From positions 1 through 44,048 of the forward strand of contig JBNJDJ010000010.1 in assembly GCA_051744845.1 (NCBI GenBank): 44,048 bases of DNA, given 5' to 3'. Shown in pieces: positions 41,625-44,048 of this stretch. Numbering within the stretch: the first letter of the stretch is position 1; every line of letters starts with the position of its first letter. Source of the DNA: JBNJDJ01 sp051744845 (lineage in GTDB: Bacteria > Bacillota > Clostridia > Peptostreptococcales > Acidaminobacteraceae). The notes under the pieces are model-generated. The model searched no databases, had not been told where the DNA came from, and saw nothing but the letters and a program-made list of their open reading frames with translations. The translations under genes and the position numbers were made by a program.

Positions 41625-42081
41625 CAGCAATTGCTTTTGCTGCTATTCCTTTTTTCCTACCTTCAAATCCAAGACCTTCAGTAGTAGTAGCTTTTACATT
41701 TACTAAAGAAGTATCTATTGATAAGGCGTTAGCAATATTTTTTTCCATTTCTTTTTTATAATCAAATAATTTAGGTTTTTGAGCAATAATTACACTATCA
41801 ATATTATTTATTATATATCCGTGTAATTCTAACTTTTCTTTAACTAAAACTAGTAATTTAATTGAATAAATATCTTTATATTTATCATCTGTATCAGGAA
41901 AAAGAGTGCCTATATCTCCTAAACCGCTAGCACCTAATAATGCATCAATTACTGCATGTACTAAAACATCTGCATCAGAATGTCCTTTAAGACCAAAATC
42001 AGATTTTATAATTTCTCCACCTAATACTAATTTTTTATTTTTTACAATTTTATGTACATCATAACCTATTCCGACTTTCAT
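41614..42081 (-). CDS. ispF: 2-C-methyl-D-erythritol 2,4-cyclodiphosphate synthase
   Basis: IspF makes the cyclodiphosphate of the non-mevalonate isoprenoid pathway. The 155 residues include the metal ligands in GIGYDVHK and in GHSDADVLVHAVIDALLGA. The GDIGTLFPDTD stretch and the TTTEGLGFEGRKKGIAA loop follow. Its ATG overlaps the ispD stop by four bases (ATGA), so it is translationally coupled. Its 3' end overlaps the convergent helicase gene by 11 bases. Confidence 0.97.
   Translation of the reverse strand: MKVGIGYDVHKIVKNKKLVLGGEIIKSDFGLKGHSDADVLVHAVIDALLGASGLGDIGTLFPDTDDKYKDIYSIKLLVLVKEKLELHGYIINNIDSVIIAQKPKLFDYKKEMEKNIANALSIDTSLVNVKATTTEGLGFEGRKKGIAAKAIAAIE
41620..41655 (+). terminator. 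Helicase terminator embedded in ispF coding sequence
   Basis: A perfect 11-base stem (41620-41630 with 41637-41647) with a six-base loop, followed by CC and six T residues, forms a plus-strand intrinsic terminator. It contains the helicase TAG stop in its left arm and lies wholly within the last codons of ispF on the other strand (the AAKAIAAIE end). Confidence 0.85.
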
Positions 42082-42758
42082 ATAAGTTCCTTTCGAATAA
42101 GTACTTTAGCTAACTCTAAATCAATTTTAGTAGTTATTTTAAAATTAGTATAATCGCCTTTTATAATTTTTACCTTTATACCTAATTTTTCAACTAATGA
42201 ACTATCATCTGTAACTTTTGATTTTTCTTTTATGCCTTTTTCATAAGCTTTTAAAATTATATTTTTTCTAAATCCTTGAGGAGTTTGGACACTACATAAA
42301 TTATCTCTTTTATAGGTTTTTTTAATAAAACCATCTTTTACATTTTTTATAGTATTTTTAGGATCTACACCTAAAACACAACCTTCATACTCATTTAAGC
42401 TATTTAAAATTTTATCAATATATTCATCTTTTAAAAAAGGTCTTGCTCCATCGTGTATTAATACTTTCCCTTTAGACTTATCCATTGATAAAAGACCTAA
42501 ATAAACAGATTGTTTACGACTGTCTCCTCCAGAAATTATTTTTATTTTATCTAAATTATAATTTCTAATTAATTGTTTAAAAATCTTAATTTTTTTAGAG
42601 TTTACAACTAAAATGATTTCATCGATTTTTTCATTTCTTTCAAAAATTTCTAGTGTATGAATTATTAATTCTTTAGAATTTAATCTAACTAATTGTTTAT
42701 CGATTTTATCGCCCATTCTACTAGATTTACCAGCAGCAGGAATAATAACTGAATTCAA
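42078..42758 (-). CDS. ispD: 2-C-methyl-D-erythritol 4-phosphate cytidylyltransferase
   Basis: IspD transfers CMP from CTP to methylerythritol phosphate, two steps before IspF. The 226 residues start with the nucleotide-binding signature IIPAAGKSSRMGDKIDKQLV. They contain ISGGDSRKQSVYLGL, VLIHDGARPFL and SVQTPQGFRK, ending with TDDSSLVEKLG and NFKITTKIDLE. The gene is sandwiched between yacL and ispF in the order usual for Firmicutes. Confidence 0.96.
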   Translation of the reverse strand: MNSVIIPAAGKSSRMGDKIDKQLVRLNSKELIIHTLEIFERNEKIDEIILVVNSKKIKIFKQLIRNYNLDKIKIISGGDSRKQSVYLGLLSMDKSKGKVLIHDGARPFLKDEYIDKILNSLNEYEGCVLGVDPKNTIKNVKDGFIKKTYKRDNLCSVQTPQGFRKNIILKAYEKGIKEKSKVTDDSSLVEKLGIKVKIIKGDYTNFKITTKIDLELAKVLIRKELI

Positions 42759-42769
42759 AATTTCCTCCT

Positions 42770-43867
42770 TTAAATCGGTTTAACAAAAATCATTCGTCCA
42801 GCATCTGTTTGTAATACACTTGTTACTTCAGTCTCTATTTCTTGACCAATATATTTTTGACCACCTTCTACAACTATCATAGTTCCATCATCTAAGTAAC
42901 CTACACCTTGATTATTTCCTTTACCTTTTTTAAGTATATCAACATTAAATCTTTCACCTGGAATAACAACTGGTTTAACTGCATTTGCTAATTCATTTAT
43001 ATTTAATACTTTTACACCTTTAACAGAAGCTACTTTATTTAAATTATAATCATTAGTTAAAACTGCTCCATCTAGCTGTTGAGCTAATTTGATTAATTTA
43101 GAATCTACCTCTTCATTATCAAAGTCTTTTTCAGAAACATCTACATCGACTAAACTATTTTCCCTAAGCTTTCTCAAAATATCTAAACCTCTTCTACCTT
43201 TTTTTCTTTTCAAATCTTCACTAGAATCGGCAATATGTTGTAGCTCATCTAACACAAATTCTGGAATAATAAGTTTTCCTTCTACAAAACCAGTTTCTAC
43301 AATATCAGATATCCGTCCATCAATAATAACACTTGTATCTACAACTTTAGGACACATATCTTTTTTAGCTATTTGTTCATCGTTTTCTTTTTCTATTAAC
43401 TCTTTTTCCTTTTTAATAGCTTTAAATTTAGATAATAAATTTAGCGGACCTAATGTATCAACATAATTTTTTGGTAAATTTATACCTAAATAACCAAAAA
43501 ATATATATGTGAAAATAGTAAGAGCTAAACCTAACCACTCTAAATTTTTAGGAATATATTTGAAAATATTACTTATTAAAAGAGCAACCACCATAGCAAC
43601 TACAAAACCAATAGTTGATGGTATAATTTGATTTGAATCTAATCTAGAAATCTCATTTTCAATTAAACTTGTAATTGTTTTTAAAAACTTCTTTAACTTA
43701 GGGATTAAAAACACAAAAAATATAGAAAATATAATTCCAAAAAACACATAAACAAAGATATTGTTAGAAGTTGATAATGTTTCAAATTGCAATAAAAAAT
43801 TAGCTATTCCTAATCCAATTAGTGCCCCTAAAAGTGCACTAAATATATACATTATCTTTTTTATCAT
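42770..43867 (-). CDS. YacL-type membrane protein with PIN and TRAM domains
   Basis: The 365-residue protein has four predicted membrane helices in the first 145 residues. A cytoplasmic PIN nuclease-like domain follows, with acidic residues in VVDTSVIIDGRI, FVLDELQHIAD, RRGLDIL and LTNDYNLN. A C-terminal TRAM domain starts near VIPGERFNVDILKKGKG. This architecture matches YacL of B. subtilis, found next to ispD; its role is not established. The ATG at 43867 has AAGGAGG eight bases upstream; an in-frame GTG three codons earlier overlaps the site and is rejected. Confidence 0.95.
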   Translation of the reverse strand: MIKKIMYIFSALLGALIGLGIANFLLQFETLSTSNNIFVYVFFGIIFSIFFVFLIPKLKKFLKTITSLIENEISRLDSNQIIPSTIGFVVAMVVALLISNIFKYIPKNLEWLGLALTIFTYIFFGYLGINLPKNYVDTLGPLNLLSKFKAIKKEKELIEKENDEQIAKKDMCPKVVDTSVIIDGRISDIVETGFVEGKLIIPEFVLDELQHIADSSEDLKRKKGRRGLDILRKLRENSLVDVDVSEKDFDNEEVDSKLIKLAQQLDGAVLTNDYNLNKVASVKGVKVLNINELANAVKPVVIPGERFNVDILKKGKGNNQGVGYLDDGTMIVVEGGQKYIGQEIETEVTSVLQTDAGRMIFVKPI

Positions 43868-43916
43868 TTTATTCACCTCCTTAGAATTAGTTTAACATAT
43901 ATATTTTAAACTTTAT

Positions 43917-43949
43917 AATTTTTTAATACTTTTTAATACTTTTTTAATA
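43917..43949. repeat. Short AT-rich direct repeats upstream of yacL
   Basis: Three imperfect tandem copies of a roughly ten-base unit (TTTTTAATAC type) lie in the gap before yacL. They are AT-only except for the cytosines. They could be a promoter up-element or slippage product; nothing else supports a function. Confidence 0.5.
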
Positions 43950-43958
43950 TTAACCATT

Positions 43959-43991
43959 GAAAAAGCCAATACTAATTAAATAGTATTGACT
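43959..43991 (-). terminator. Intrinsic terminator of the gene at the right edge
   Basis: On the minus strand an 11-pair stem (43981-43991 with 43964-43974, one G-U) with a six-base loop is followed by TTTTTC. It lies 16 bases after the stop codon at 44008-44010, which supports a genuine gene ending there. Confidence 0.75.
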
Positions 43992-44007
43992 TCGAATAAT
44001 TAAGGTT

Positions 44008-44048
44008 TTAATTTTCCTCTTCTTTTTCTTTTTCTTTTTCTTTTTCTT
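44008..44048 (-). CDS. C-terminal end of an unidentified gene with a Lys-Glu repeat tail
   Basis: Only the last dozen codons are in the window. They read EKEKEKEKEEEN then TAA on the minus strand and are encoded by a hexanucleotide repeat (GAAAAA on the coding strand). A good terminator follows. In related genomes the gene before yacL may be a CarD-like regulator or disA, but these few residues identify nothing. Confidence 0.55.
   Translation of the reverse strand, partial: EKEKEKEKEEEN

Noticed and set aside
43917..43949. CRISPR-like or iteron-like array
   Set aside because: The unit is only about ten bases, AT-rich, with three degenerate tandem copies and no spacers or associated genes.

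Overview
This window is chromosomal DNA from a low-GC (about 30% by eye) Gram-positive bacterium of the Bacillota. It carries sigH, the zinc-binding forms of S14, L33 and adenylate kinase, strong Shine-Dalgarno sequences throughout, and a Bacillus/Clostridium-like gene order. A clostridial or tissierellial (Peptoniphilaceae-like) anaerobe is my best inference, but the sequence alone does not fix the genus.

Almost all genes lie on the minus strand, so transcription runs from right to left. The order is essentially the classic Firmicute superblock: yacL-ispD-ispF ... gltX-cysS-mrnC-rlmB-yacP-sigH-(tuf)-rpmG-secE-nusG-rplK-rplA-rplJ-rplL-rpoB-rpoC-L7Ae-rpsL-rpsG-fusA-tuf-rpsJ and the S10/spc genes down to secY-adk. 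By region:
- 1-11,074: S10 and spc ribosomal protein genes (rpsJ to rpmD/rplO), then secY and the start of adk. They form one long transcription unit driven from a promoter and structured leader at about 11,075-11,290.
- 11,352-15,953: the str operon (L7Ae-like, rpsL, rpsG, fusA, tuf) with its own promoter at the rpoC/L7Ae junction and a terminator after tuf.
- 15,957-23,192: rpoB-rpoC with a dedicated promoter.
- 23,235-24,342: rplJ-rplL behind a recognisable L10 leader/attenuator.
- 24,362-26,538: rpmG-secE-nusG-rplK-rplA with a promoter just left of a second tuf copy.
- 26,581-31,913: cysS-mrnC-small membrane protein-rlmB-yacP-sigH-tuf2, a tightly packed operon with several overlaps.
- 31,986-41,655: the only part that breaks the conserved order. 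It holds a cysteine-rich small protein and gltX (plus strand), a four-gene RND efflux/two-component operon (minus strand) and a short DEAD-box helicase (plus strand).
- 41,614-43,867: ispF-ispD-yacL. The window ends in the last codons of another minus-strand gene with a Lys-Glu repeat tail.

Together the genes supply the translation and transcription machinery (most ribosomal proteins, EF-G, two EF-Tu genes, RNA polymerase core, NusG, SigH), protein export (SecY, SecE), two aminoacyl-tRNA synthetases, RNA maturation enzymes (Mini-III, RlmB, YacP) and isoprenoid precursor synthesis.

I found no CRISPR array, prophage, insertion sequence, tRNA or rRNA. The most unusual points are:
- an acidic C-terminal tail on ribosomal protein S19;
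- an L7Ae-like gene whose good ribosome binding site is followed by no canonical start codon;
- a hairpin placed exactly between the Shine-Dalgarno sequence and the TTG start of sigH;
- two DNA-identical tuf copies whose identity runs through the ribosome binding site into the stop codon of two unrelated upstream genes;
- a helicase terminator embedded in the coding end of the convergent ispF gene;
- an efflux/two-component operon inserted into the housekeeping block.
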